Shown in pieces: positions 17,421 through 26,421 of a stretch of 48,704 nucleotides of DNA. This DNA comes from an uncultured Prevotella sp. GTDB lineage: Bacteria; Bacteroidota; Bacteroidia; Bacteroidales; Bacteroidaceae. The first letter of the stretch is position 1. The number at the start of each line of letters is the position of its first letter. The stretch covers positions 1 through 48,704 of the forward strand of contig CAKPRX010000006.1 in assembly GCA_934183135.1 (NCBI GenBank). Reading direction: 5' to 3'. The notes under the pieces were generated by a model that had not been told where the DNA came from, made no database searches, and saw only the letters and a program-made list of their open reading frames with translations. Made by a program: the position numbers and the translations under genes.

Positions 17421-17900
17421 CGAAAAACCTTGACAGGCGACTGTATATTTATGCAAAACGCGAGGCGATAATGTATAAATATACAGTCGTAACGCCCCTT
17501 TTTTGGGGCATAATTTCCAGAAATTCTGAACAAACCAGGACGATTTTTGGGGTCATCGGGGCTGTTTTCAGGCGTCGCGAGGGCCGCAAAAGTAACAACC
17601 TTTTACAAAACAGCGGCTATTGGCACCTTTTTTACCGCTATTTTCGACTTTTTCGGAGACGGTTTTCAGGGTCGCCGCGATGGTCATTTTTTTGCTCGCG
17701 ATGGTCATTACGATTCTAATGACCATCGCGAGCAAAAAAAAGGTCGTTTTCGGGTGGTCCGAAAATTGCTGTTTTCGGCACCGCTGTACCCACGGTGAGC
17801 GTACATGCAAAATACAGACGCCCTAAAAGCCCTCGTCCGATGGCTAAGTGCCCGAAATGTATATTTATGCAATATCAGAAAAATATTTACGATGCCGTTC
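17421..17900 (+). repeat. Dispersed non-coding element, copy B
   Basis: About 480 bp with the complete set of landmarks: facing dyads TGTATATTTATGCA (17442-17455) and TGTATAAATATACA (17472-17485), a GCCCC/GGGGC hairpin just after, AAAAGTAACAACCTTTTAC (17588-17606), a perfect palindrome at 17694-17733 with 17-bp arms GCTCGCGATGGTCATTA and loop CGATTC, and a third dyad at 17858-17871 followed by TTTACGATGCCGT. It matches copy A in reverse and copy C in the same orientation; weaker similarity to copy C extends left to about 17400. No open frame is shared among the copies. Confidence 0.92.
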
Positions 17901-17956
17901 GGTGCGCTATCCGTCAGCATAAGCGGGCAGTAAGTCTGCATCTGTACGCAGGGAGC

Positions 17957-17991
17957 GCTTTTTATCTTTTTACCCTTTTACCTTTTTGCCA
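17957..17991. repeat. Low-complexity pyrimidine tract
   Basis: A run of T-rich units of the type TTTTTACCC/TTTTACC. The same simple motif, mostly as the purine complement, recurs at 32583-32653, 33114-33150 and 33331-33366. Confidence 0.8.
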
Positions 17992-18141
17992 TCAAAGGTC
18001 GCAAATATCCATCTAAAGGCCTATAAAAAAAGTACAGTTTCTAATCATTCCTTTACTGATTATCAGTCTGTTAACGTCTAAAAATGTCTATATTTTGAAT
18101 ATATACTACGGCCAAGCCTATGCAGGTGGCAGAAATTGTTG

Positions 18142-18291
18142 TAACTTTGTCTGTAGGATGTGCCAGGCAGTCCTGTTAGGGCACTGCGATGGCGGGGGCT
18201 GTACTTTTGTCGCCTTATAGGGTAAAAATATATATTTGCAGAGAGACAGAACAAATCTCCTTACTCATTATAATATAAACCCCTACTTTTG
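18142..18291 (+). promoter_or_regulatory. Leader with three -7-like boxes before the 3-keto-glycoside operon
   Basis: TAACTTTG (18142-18149), TACTTTTG (18202-18209) and TACTTTTG (18284-18291) all match TAnnTTTG. None has a clear TTTG at the right -33 distance, as would fit activator-dependent promoters. The last lies 31 bp before the first ATG of the operon. Between the first two, GTGCC/GGGCAC can form a hairpin. Outside this, the stretch 17992-18141 is AT-rich and shows nothing I can name. Confidence 0.45.
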
Positions 18292-18321
18292 CAGTAATTA
18301 TCATAACAACTAAAAACATAA

Positions 18322-19620
18322 ATGGAAGAAAAACAGATAGACAGGCGGACATTTCTGCAGAACCTGGGCTTGATGGGAGCCGGCGTGCTGGCCGCCACGA
18401 GCCCTTGGCTGTCGGTGTTCTCCGATGTTAAGCATACCGGCAAGGAACGCTGCCGTATCGGGATGATAGGCGTCGGCTCGCGGGGCCGCTTCCTCCTGGA
18501 GTTTCTTGTCAGAAAACCCAAGGCCGACATCGTCGCCATCGCCGATGTGTATCAGCCATCGATAGACAAGGCCCTCGAGATGGTTCCCCAGGCCAAGGTG
18601 TACCGCGACTACCGCGACCTGCTGGCCGACCGCAGCATAGACGCCGTCATAATAGCCACCCCGCTCAGAACCCACTATCAGATAGCGATGGATGCTTTCG
18701 ACGCCGGCAAGGACGTGTACTGCGAGAAGACCATCGGCTACACCATGGAGGAGTGTTACAACATGTACAAGCGCCACCTGTCTTCGGGCAAGATTTTCTT
18801 TGCCGGCCAGCAGCGCCTCTTCGACCCCCGCTATATCAAGGCTATGGATATGGTACACCGCGGCACCTTTGGCAAGATAGCCGCTGTACACGCCTTCTGG
18901 AACCGTAACGGCGACTGGCGCCGCAAGGTGCCCGACCCCAAGCTGGAGCGCTTTCTCAACTGGCGTCTGTACAAGGCGACGTCGCACGGACTGATGACCG
19001 AGCTGGCGTGCCACCAGCTGCAGGTGGGAACATGGGCCATGGGCCGTCTGCCGGACAAGGTGATGGGCCACGGAGGCATCACCTTCTGGAAGGATGGCCG
19101 CGAGGTGTACGACAACGTGAGCTGTATCTACGCATACGATACCGGCGAGAAGATAACGTACAGCTCTGTCATCTCCAACGAGTTCTATGGCCTGGAGGAG
19201 CAAATCCTGGGCAACCTGGGAACGGTAGAGCCCGAGAGGGGAAAGTACTACTTCGAGCGGCTGGGCCCTGCGCCGGCCTTCCTGCAGATGCTTGACGACT
19301 GGGAAGAGGCTCTGTTTGAAGATGTGTCCTTTGCCGGAACCAGCTGGGCCATGGATATGGACAACAAGGACCCTGGCAAGTCTATCCTGGGCTATGGCCA
19401 GCCCAAGGGCAAGGACACCTCGCTGCTCCTCGATGGCTTTATCGAGGCCGTGGTTACCCGGCACCAGCCCAAGAATATCGCCGAGGAAGGCTATTACGCC
19501 AGCCTGCTCTGCCTGTGGGGACACGAGGCCATAGAGCGTGGCGAGATACTGACCTTCCCTGACCAGTACAAGATTAACTACCCGGTTTACGGAACCCGGG
19601 AAAACCACCAAACTATATGA
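18322..19620 (+). CDS. Tat-exported Gfo/Idh/MocA-family oxidoreductase (first of two)
   Basis: 432 residues. The N-terminus is a twin-arginine signal (DRRTFLQNLG, Arg8-Arg9, then a hydrophobic Ala/Gly-rich segment). The Rossmann domain follows with IGMIGVGSRGR (46-56) and the conserved E-K-T (135-137) in place of the usual EKP; the C-terminal alpha/beta domain runs from about 150. Exported members of this superfamily carry their nicotinamide cofactor folded in, which explains Tat export. They include GH109 enzymes and the glycoside 3-dehydrogenases of the 3-keto-glycoside pathway; the DUF1080 partner downstream favours the latter (inference). Its stop overlaps the next start (ATGA at 19617-19620), indicating translational coupling. 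Confidence 0.9.
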   Translation: MEEKQIDRRTFLQNLGLMGAGVLAATSPWLSVFSDVKHTGKERCRIGMIGVGSRGRFLLEFLVRKPKADIVAIADVYQPSIDKALEMVPQAKVYRDYRDLLADRSIDAVIIATPLRTHYQIAMDAFDAGKDVYCEKTIGYTMEECYNMYKRHLSSGKIFFAGQQRLFDPRYIKAMDMVHRGTFGKIAAVHAFWNRNGDWRRKVPDPKLERFLNWRLYKATSHGLMTELACHQLQVGTWAMGRLPDKVMGHGGITFWKDGREVYDNVSCIYAYDTGEKITYSSVISNEFYGLEEQILGNLGTVEPERGKYYFERLGPAPAFLQMLDDWEEALFEDVSFAGTSWAMDMDNKDPGKSILGYGQPKGKDTSLLLDGFIEAVVTRHQPKNIAEEGYYASLLCLWGHEAIERGEILTFPDQYKINYPVYGTRENHQTI

Positions 19621-19865
19621 GAGACATAATATTTACCGCGAAGAGGCAGAAGTGCGAGTTCTGGTGCCTGTTGGGCGCCTTTGTCGTGGCCAATGCGTTC
19701 AACATAGGCGCCATCATCACCTATGAGTCGCCCGTCACCGAGCTGTACACCTCTATCGATTATGTGCTGTGCCTCACCGCTATCCTGTATGCGCTGAGCA
19801 TAGTGGTCAGGCTGCTGTGGGCCGGTGCCCGGTACCTGATTAAGAAGATAAAGACCAACAACTAA
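19617..19865 (+). CDS. Small inner-membrane protein with two predicted TM helices
   Basis: 82 residues, with a short basic cytoplasmic start, a hydrophobic helix at about 15-37, a short loop (ESPVTELYTSIDYV) and a second helix at about 49-72, then a basic tail (KKIKTNN). Both termini are therefore expected in the cytoplasm. The start codon overlaps the stop of the preceding oxidoreductase gene by 4 bp and the next oxidoreductase starts 13 bp later, so it is a real gene in a tight operon. I do not know a function; a membrane partner for the exported dehydrogenases is a reasonable guess from position only. Confidence 0.8.
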   Translation: MRDIIFTAKRQKCEFWCLLGAFVVANAFNIGAIITYESPVTELYTSIDYVLCLTAILYALSIVVRLLWAGARYLIKKIKTNN

Positions 19866-19878
19866 AAACTAAGAAGAT

Positions 19879-21309
19879 ATGACAAGCAGAAGAGATTTCC
19901 TAAAAGTCATGGGCGCGTCGGTCGCCGGCATGGCACTGAGTGGACTTAATGGAGTCATGGCCGCTCCCCTTACCTCCAAGGAATGGGCCTCGGCCAAGAA
20001 GGACAAGGTCAAGATAGCCTATATAGGCATAGGCAACCGCGGAGAGCAGAATATCGACGAGTTTGCCAGGACGGGCATGGTAGAGGTTACCTGTCTGTGC
20101 GACGTAGACATGGGCGCACGCCACACGCAGAAGGTGATGAACATGTACCCCAAGGCCAAGCGCTTCCGCAATTTTCGCGAGATGTTCGAGAAGGCTTCGG
20201 CCGACTTCGAGGCCGTCTGCGCATCGGTGCCCGACCACATGCACTTCCCCATAGCCATGATGGCCCTCTCATACGGCAAGCATATCTACCTGGAGAAGCC
20301 CATGTGCCGCACGTTCCTTGAGGGCGAGCTTATGATGGCCATGGCCAGGCGCCACCCGGAGGTGGTTACACAGGTGGGAAACCAGGGCCACTCCGAGGCC
20401 AACTACTTCCAGTTCAAGGCTTGGAAAGACGCCGGTATTATCAAGGACGTTACCGCCATTACTGCACACATGAACAACCCGCGCCGTTGGCACAAGTACG
20501 ATGCCGGCATGATCCAGATGCCTGGCGGCGAGCCTATGCCACAGGGCATAGACTGGGACACATGGGTAGGCCCCTGCGAGTATCTGGGCTACTCGGACAA
20601 ATATCACCAGGGCAACTGGCGCTGCTGGTACAACTATGGCATGGGAGCCCTGGGCGACTGGGGCGCTCACCTGCTGGACACCGCGCACGAGTTTCTGAAC
20701 CTCGGGCTGCCTTACGAGGTCACCATGAAGTATGCCAAGGGTCACAACGACTACTTCTACCCCTTCTCGTCGACCATCCTCTTCCGTTTCGCCGCCCGCG
20801 ACGGCATGCCTCCCTGCGACGTTACCTGGTACGACGGCCTGGACAACCTGCCCCCGTTGCCTAAGGGCTACGGTAGCTCGGAGTACAACGCCAACGTGCC
20901 CTCGACCAACCAGGGCAACACGCCAGTCTCTAAGCTCAACCCCGGTAAGGAGATCTACTCGCGCGACCTTGTCTTCAAGGGTGGCAGCCACGGCAGTACG
21001 CTCAAGATAATACCGTCAGAGAAGGCCGCCGAGATGAAGGACAAGCTGCCCGTAGTGCCCAAGAGCCCGTCTAACCACTATGTAAACTTCCTCCGAGCCT
21101 GTCTCGGAACCGAGAAGACACGCTCTCCGTTCGAGATAAACGGCGTTCTGAGCCAGGTGTTCTGCCTCGGCGTTATCGCCCAGCGCCTCAATACGCAGCT
21201 GTTCTTCGATCCCCGCGCCAAGCAGTTTACCAATAACGAGTTTGCCAACGCCCTCCTGTCCGGTATGCCTCCTCGCCGTGGTTGGGAAGACTTCTACAAA
21301 GTAAAATAA
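19879..21309 (+). CDS. Tat-exported Gfo/Idh/MocA-family oxidoreductase (second of two)
   Basis: 476 residues with the Tat signal [11 protein letters not shown] (Arg4-Arg5) followed by a hydrophobic Ala/Gly stretch. The Rossmann motif [10 protein letters not shown] is at 46-55, and LEKPM (138-142) carries the conserved EKP lysine and proline. The C-terminal domain has the larger bacterial oxidoreductase form, with inserts such as [17 protein letters not shown] and [17 protein letters not shown] (His near 258). It is clearly different from the first oxidoreductase, so the two may act at different steps, for example C3 oxidation and a later reduction, or on different sugars. This is inference from pathway logic. 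It starts 13 bp after the small membrane gene and ends 22 bp before the DUF1080 gene. Confidence 0.9.
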   Translation: MTSRRDFLKVMGASVAGMALSGLNGVMAAPLTSKEWASAKKDKVKIAYIGIGNRGEQNIDEFARTGMVEVTCLCDVDMGARHTQKVMNMYPKAKRFRNFREMFEKASADFEAVCASVPDHMHFPIAMMALSYGKHIYLEKPMCRTFLEGELMMAMARRHPEVVTQVGNQGHSEANYFQFKAWKDAGIIKDVTAITAHMNNPRRWHKYDAGMIQMPGGEPMPQGIDWDTWVGPCEYLGYSDKYHQGNWRCWYNYGMGALGDWGAHLLDTAHEFLNLGLPYEVTMKYAKGHNDYFYPFSSTILFRFAARDGMPPCDVTWYDGLDNLPPLPKGYGSSEYNANVPSTNQGNTPVSKLNPGKEIYSRDLVFKGGSHGSTLKIIPSEKAAEMKDKLPVVPKSPSNHYVNFLRACLGTEKTRSPFEINGVLSQVFCLGVIAQRLNTQLFFDPRAKQFTNNEFANALLSGMPPRRGWEDFYKVK

Positions 21310-21331
21310 CAACATTAATCTAATAGTAGCA

Positions 21332-22684
21332 ATGAAGAAAATCATTCTGACAGCATGTGTCGCCATGTTCGCCTTCGGCGGTTACGCCCAGAACTGGCAG
21401 TCACTCTTTAACGGTAAGAACCTCAGTGGCTGGAAACAGCTCAACGGTTCGGCTAAATACACCGTCGAGAACGGTGCCATCGTGGGCCACACGGTCCGTA
21501 ACAGCAGCAACTCATTCCTCTGTACCAAGAAGACTTATGGCGACTTCATCCTGGAGTTCGACTTCCGTGTTGACGACGGTATCAACTCTGGCGTACAGTT
21601 CCGCAGCGAGAGTATGAAGAGCTATCAGAACGGCCGTGTACACGGCTACCAGTTCGAGATAGACCCCTCTAAGCGCGCCTGGACAGGAGGCGTCTACGAC
21701 GAGGCCCGCCGTGGCTGGCTCTACAACCTCAATAACAACCCCGCCGCCAAGAAGGCCTTCAGGAACAACGAGTGGAACAAGGCACGCGTTGAGTGCATCG
21801 GCAACTCTATCCGCACATGGGTCAACGGCATTGCCTGTGCCGACCTGCTGGACAACGCTACCCTCAGCGGCTTTATAGCACTCCAGGTTCACGCCATCGG
21901 CAAGGACGGCAAGGACGAAGGCAAGACTGTCGCCTGGAAGAACATACGTGTACTGACCAAGGACGTGGCCAAGTACGCCACCCCGGAGAACGAGAGCGTA
22001 GAGCAGGTCAATCTCGTGGACAACACCATCTCTGAGCGCGAGGCCAAGGAGGGCTGGAAACTCCTCTTCGACGGCAAGACCACCAACGGATGGCGTGGCG
22101 CCAAGCTCGACAAGTTCCCCTCCAAGGGCTGGGTTGTCGAGGACGGTATTCTCAAGGTTCTCGCCGGCAACGGTGGCGAGTCTGCCAATGGTGGCGACAT
22201 CGTTACCACCCGTACTTACCGCAACTTCATCCTCAAGGTTGACTTCAAGATTACCAAGGGTGCCAACAGCGGTATCAAGTACTTCGTAGACCCCTCTATG
22301 AACAAGGGCGCCGGTTCGGCCATCGGCTGCGAGTTCCAGATTCTGGACGACCTGCGTCACCCTGACGCCAAACTGGGTGTCAAGGGCAACCGCAAGCTCG
22401 GCTCTCTCTATGACCTCATCCCTGCTCCGGACAACAAGCCGTTTGACATCAATCAGTTCAATACTGCTATGATTGTCGTGCGCGGCAATCATGTCGAGCA
22501 CTGGCTCAATGGCGTCAAACTGCTGGAGTACGAGCGCAACAACCAGGAGTGGAACGCCCTCGTTGCTTACAGCAAGTACAAGAACTGGCCTAACTTCGGC
22601 AACTTCACCGATGCCAACATCCTGCTTCAGGACCATGGCAACGAGGTGTGGTTCAAGAACGTAAAGATACTCGAACTCCAGTAA
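21332..22684 (+). CDS. Exported tandem DUF1080 protein (3-keto-disaccharide hydrolase / 3-keto-glycoside lyase family)
   Basis: 450 residues with a classical signal peptide ([19 protein letters not shown]). Two DUF1080 domains follow: residues about 20-210 (starting [14 protein letters not shown]) and about 235-450 (starting [15 protein letters not shown]). Each shows the family pattern L-F-[ND]-G-K, a WxVEDG/YTVENG strand, F-x-L-x-x-[DE]-F and an N-S-G-[IV]-[KQ] strand. Family members act on 3-keto-glycosides, either hydrolysing them or cleaving them by beta-elimination. Position after two Gfo/Idh/MocA genes gives the expected order of oxidation then bond cleavage. Two fused domains are unusual next to single-domain relatives; both keep their core motifs by eye. 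Confidence 0.88.
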   Translation: MKKIILTACVAMFAFGGYAQNWQSLFNGKNLSGWKQLNGSAKYTVENGAIVGHTVRNSSNSFLCTKKTYGDFILEFDFRVDDGINSGVQFRSESMKSYQNGRVHGYQFEIDPSKRAWTGGVYDEARRGWLYNLNNNPAAKKAFRNNEWNKARVECIGNSIRTWVNGIACADLLDNATLSGFIALQVHAIGKDGKDEGKTVAWKNIRVLTKDVAKYATPENESVEQVNLVDNTISEREAKEGWKLLFDGKTTNGWRGAKLDKFPSKGWVVEDGILKVLAGNGGESANGGDIVTTRTYRNFILKVDFKITKGANSGIKYFVDPSMNKGAGSAIGCEFQILDDLRHPDAKLGVKGNRKLGSLYDLIPAPDNKPFDINQFNTAMIVVRGNHVEHWLNGVKLLEYERNNQEWNALVAYSKYKNWPNFGNFTDANILLQDHGNEVWFKNVKILELQ

Positions 22685-22692
22685 TCGCCCCA

Positions 22693-23448
22693 ATGTACCA
22701 TGTCATCCGCGAGCTGCCCGACGGTACCACGGCACTCTATGCGTGGTTCGCGGCTATGCACACCCGTGTGGATGTTCTGCTGAAGGCGGCCGACGTCGCC
22801 CCGCTGATGCCCACGGTACACGACATAAGGCAGCTCATCGGTGAGATAGAGACTGCGGGCAACCGCTTCGACCCTACCTCCCAGTTGGCTATGCTCAACC
22901 GCAATGGGCAGATGACCTTCGCTCATCCAGAGGGCCACCTGTACCGCATGATAACCCAGTGCCTGCGCTTCCATGCGCTGACACTGGGGCTGTTTGACAT
23001 TACAGTCTCATCCCGGGCTCACTCCCCACACACCATAGACCTGGTACATGTTACCGCAGATGCCATTTACTTTGACGAGCCTACCGTGAGCCTCGACCTG
23101 TGTGGCTTTATCAAGGGCTATGCCCTCGACCAGATCAAGCCGGTACTCGCGGCTCATGGCATAGCCGATGCCATCGTCAATATGGGCAACAGCTCGGTGC
23201 TGGCCATGGGCCGCGTGCCCGGCAACTTTACCGGCTGTCTCACCACGTCGGGCAATGACACCGCCACACGGCGCCATATCGTTAACCCGATAACCGGCCG
23301 GTGGGTCGAGGGGCGTCGCCAGGTGTCTGTCAGAACCCAGGGCGGGGCCGAGGGCGAAGTGCTGGCCACCAGTGTGCTGCTGGCCGATGACAGCCAGCTG
23401 CTCCAGCTGAAGCGCAATTTCCAAATCGAAGACATTAACTATCAGTAG
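22693..23448 (+). CDS. ApbE-like FAD:protein FMN transferase, short form without signal peptide
   Basis: 251 residues. The ApbE fold is recognised by RFDPTSQLAMLNR (57-69), LFDITVSSRA (103-112), the core LDLCGFIKGYALD (137-149, canonical form LDLGGIAKGYAVD) and IVNMGNSSVLAMG (167-179). ApbE enzymes attach FMN to Thr or Ser of exported redox proteins. Oddities: no export signal although ApbE normally works in the periplasm; Cys for Gly in the core motif; and GEVLATSVL where the metal-binding Asp of the usual AD-x-L-[ST]-T motif is expected, giving Glu. The start at 22693 follows the DUF1080 stop by 8 bp; the frame opens at 22648 within that gene. It may be altered in activity, or work on a cytoplasmic or Tat-exported target. 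Confidence 0.8.
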   Translation: MYHVIRELPDGTTALYAWFAAMHTRVDVLLKAADVAPLMPTVHDIRQLIGEIETAGNRFDPTSQLAMLNRNGQMTFAHPEGHLYRMITQCLRFHALTLGLFDITVSSRAHSPHTIDLVHVTADAIYFDEPTVSLDLCGFIKGYALDQIKPVLAAHGIADAIVNMGNSSVLAMGRVPGNFTGCLTTSGNDTATRRHIVNPITGRWVEGRRQVSVRTQGGAEGEVLATSVLLADDSQLLQLKRNFQIEDINYQ

Positions 23449-23479
23449 CCCTCCGGGGCTACGCTTTACATTATTATAT

Positions 23480-26413
23480 ATGAAGAAGACCATATTATCT
23501 CTCCTTGCCCTGTGTGCGGGAGCCCTCTCGGCCTCTGCCCAGGCCACCTTGGGCTCCGAGTTCCAGCTCGCAGGGAGCAACGGAACGGTTACCGTGTGCT
23601 ACGATGGCCACGAGCCCGCGCTCATGCAGCGCGTGTCCATGCTGTTTGCCGACGATGTAAACCGTGTGACCAACCACCGGCCCGCCCTGGCCGACATCAG
23701 CCAAGGCAAGGTCAAGGCCCGCCGTGCCGTCATCGTGGGCACCCTGGCCAATGCCTGGATTAAGCGCATGGCGCAAAAGGGCAAGATAGACACCACGGGC
23801 CTTACGGGCGCCTGGGAACGCTACCGCATCCAGATAGTCAGAAAGCCGGCCGCCGGGATAGACGAGGCCCTGGTAGTGGCCGGTAGCGACCGCCGCGGAG
23901 CCGCCTACGGGCTACTCTCGGTATCGCGCGCCATCGGGGTCAATCCCTGGTACTTCTGGGCCGATGCCCCTGTGGCCAAGCGTGCCAGCGTGGCCGTCAA
24001 CGTGAAGCCCTTTACCTCTAAGACTCCGAGCGTCAAGTACCGCGGAATATTCATTAACGACGAGGACTGGGGCCTCTTCCAGTGGGCTAAGCACAATTTC
24101 GAGAAAGACCGTGGCAACTTCGGCCCCCGCACTTACGGCGCCGTGTGCGAGTTGCTGCTCCGCCTCAATGCCAACTACCTCTGTCCCGCCATGCACAACT
24201 GCTCGTTGGCCTTCTACAAGGACGCCGAGAACAAGGTGGTGGCCGACAGCTTTGGCATCGTCATGGGTACCTCCCATTGCGAGCCCCTGTTTCTCAATAC
24301 GGCCACAGAGTGGGACCGCAAGAAGTACGGAGACTGGAACTATGTGACCAATAAACGCGGCATAGACAGCGTGCTGACCGCCAGGGTCAAGGAGACGGCT
24401 CCCTACGAGAACGTTTATACCGTGGCGTTACGCGGCCTGCACGATGCGGCCATGGCTGGAAGCAACGACCTGGGCGAGCGCAAGGACGTGATGGCCAAGG
24501 CTGTCGAGGGACAGCGTCAGATACTGTCCGATATACTGAAGCGGCCCGCCAAGGATGTTCCCCAGGCCTTTACCCCTTACAAGGAGGTGCTCGATGTGTA
24601 CGACCACGGACTCCGGCTGCCCGATGACATCACCCTCGTCTGGCCCGATGACAACTACGGTTACTTCAAGCGTCTGAGCAGCCCTGCCGAGCAGAAGCGC
24701 TCTGGCCGCTCGGGGGTGTATTACCACTCTTCGTACCTGGGGCGGCCACACAACTACCTGTGGATGAACACCACCTCGCCCGCCCTGATGTACGAGGAGC
24801 TGCGCAAGGCCTACGACACGACAGCCGACCGTATCTGGCTGCTCAACGCCGGCGATATCAAGCTCTGCGAGTTTGCCGTTGACTACTTCCTCAACCTCGC
24901 CTACGACATTGACGCGTTCGACTATCAGCGTACGGTCAACTACCGTACCGAGTGGACGTGCGGTATGCTGGGCAGCCAGTACCGGGGCGACATAGCCGAC
25001 ATCTTCCGCTCATTCTACGACCTCGCCTTCCAGCGCAAACCCGAGTGTATGGGTTTTGGCTCTCAGTGGACCAACGATGCCCAGGGCCGCGAGGTCAATG
25101 TCGATACCGAGTTCTCGCTCACCAACTATGGCGAGGCCCAGCGCCGTATAGCCGAGTACACCCGTATCGGTGCCAAGGCCGAGCGCCTGCTCGCCCAGAT
25201 GCCTGCCGACAAGCGCGCCTGCTTCTATGAGAACGTGTACTATCAGGTCAAGGGCTGCGAGCTGATGAACCGCACCATCCTCTACGGCCAGCGCAACCGC
25301 TGGTATGCCCTGCAGCAGCGGGCGGCCACCGATACATGGGCCAGGCGGTCTGCCCAGTGCTTCGACAGCCTGGAGACCATTACCCGCCGCTACAACACTA
25401 TGCTCAATGGCAAGTGGAACCACGTCATTACGATGCGACAGGAGCGCGCCTCGGCTTACTTTGAGCGTCCAGAGCTGCGCAAGGCCACCCTGGCCGACGG
25501 CGCCGACATGGCCCTGCTGGCCGAGGATGAGGACGTGCTGCGCGGAGCCAGCAGCTACCACGCCCTGCCCGCCTTCAGCAAGTATCTGCCCACCTCTTAT
25601 TATATAGAGGTGTTCAACCGTGGCAACAAGGCGTTCAAGTTTGCCGCCAAGGCTTCGGCCCCATGGATCAAGCTGTCCAAGACCGCCGGAACGGTGACCG
25701 AGGAGACCTGCCTGCTGGTTTCGGTAGACTGGGCCAAGGCTCCCGTGGGCGACCGTGTGGCCGGCCAGGTTACGGTAACGGCCGACAACGGCCAGCGCGA
25801 GACCGTCCTCGTGTCGCTCTTCAATCCCGCCGCTCCTGCCAAGGGCGAGCTCAAGGGCGAGTACGTCGAGACCAACGGCTACATAGCCATCCCCGCAGCC
25901 GGTTTCCATCGTAAGCAGGAGAGTAAGGATGTCAAGATGTCTGTCATTGACAACTTCGGCGCCGAGGGCAAGGCCCTGCAGCTTGGCGACCCCGTGGGCC
26001 CGCAGTGTTACACCAACAGGCGCAGCGCCCCGTACGTCGAGTACGATTTCTACTGCTTCACCCAGGGCCCCGTAGACATCTACACCTACGTGTTGCCCAC
26101 CTTCACGCTCAGTAACGACCGCGGCTACGCTGGCCATGAGCGCACCAACATCGAGACCCATTACGGCATCACCATCGACAACAGCCGCATCCTTGAGGCT
26201 TCTACCTCGTCGTTCGAATATGCCCAGATGTGGTACGAGAGCGTCATGCGCAACTGCCGTATCAACAAGACCACCCTTAACGTGATGACCCCCGGGCACC
26301 ACAAGCTCCGTATCATCTGCGGCGACCCCGGTACCGTCCTCCAGAAGGTGGTGCTCGACTTTGGCGGTATGAAACGCTCGTACATGGGCCCTCAGTCTAC
26401 ACAGGTTAAATAA
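23480..26413 (+). CDS. GH115 alpha-glucuronidase
   Basis: 977 residues with a signal peptide (MKKTILSLLALCAGALSASA). The N-terminal GH67/NAGLU-like domain spans about 25-175, the GH115 TIM barrel about 190-545 (SVKYRGIFINDEDWGLFQWA at 182-201, then LRLNANYLCPAMHN and GIVMGTSHCEPLF), a helical domain about 550-690 and the C-terminal beta domain about 700-975 (HKLRIICGDPGTVLQKVVLDFGG near the end). GH115 enzymes remove (4-O-methyl-)glucuronic acid, most often from xylan side chains, including internal residues. No xylanase is present in the window, so another glucuronylated glycan is possible. It lies 31 bp after the apbE-like gene and 8 bp before the GH130 gene, in one operon. Confidence 0.93.
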   Translation: MKKTILSLLALCAGALSASAQATLGSEFQLAGSNGTVTVCYDGHEPALMQRVSMLFADDVNRVTNHRPALADISQGKVKARRAVIVGTLANAWIKRMAQKGKIDTTGLTGAWERYRIQIVRKPAAGIDEALVVAGSDRRGAAYGLLSVSRAIGVNPWYFWADAPVAKRASVAVNVKPFTSKTPSVKYRGIFINDEDWGLFQWAKHNFEKDRGNFGPRTYGAVCELLLRLNANYLCPAMHNCSLAFYKDAENKVVADSFGIVMGTSHCEPLFLNTATEWDRKKYGDWNYVTNKRGIDSVLTARVKETAPYENVYTVALRGLHDAAMAGSNDLGERKDVMAKAVEGQRQILSDILKRPAKDVPQAFTPYKEVLDVYDHGLRLPDDITLVWPDDNYGYFKRLSSPAEQKRSGRSGVYYHSSYLGRPHNYLWMNTTSPALMYEELRKAYDTTADRIWLLNAGDIKLCEFAVDYFLNLAYDIDAFDYQRTVNYRTEWTCGMLGSQYRGDIADIFRSFYDLAFQRKPECMGFGSQWTNDAQGREVNVDTEFSLTNYGEAQRRIAEYTRIGAKAERLLAQMPADKRACFYENVYYQVKGCELMNRTILYGQRNRWYALQQRAATDTWARRSAQCFDSLETITRRYNTMLNGKWNHVITMRQERASAYFERPELRKATLADGADMALLAEDEDVLRGASSYHALPAFSKYLPTSYYIEVFNRGNKAFKFAAKASAPWIKLSKTAGTVTEETCLLVSVDWAKAPVGDRVAGQVTVTADNGQRETVLVSLFNPAAPAKGELKGEYVETNGYIAIPAAGFHRKQESKDVKMSVIDNFGAEGKALQLGDPVGPQCYTNRRSAPYVEYDFYCFTQGPVDIYTYVLPTFTLSNDRGYAGHERTNIETHYGITIDNSRILEASTSSFEYAQMWYESVMRNCRINKTTLNVMTPGHHKLRIICGDPGTVLQKVVLDFGGMKRSYMGPQSTQVK

Positions 26414-26421
26414 CACTATCC

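Noticed and set aside
18150..18321. Riboswitch in the leader of the 3-keto-glycoside operon
   Set aside because: Only one short hairpin (GTGCC/GGGCAC) and no motif of a known aptamer were seen; the three -7 boxes explain the stretch better.
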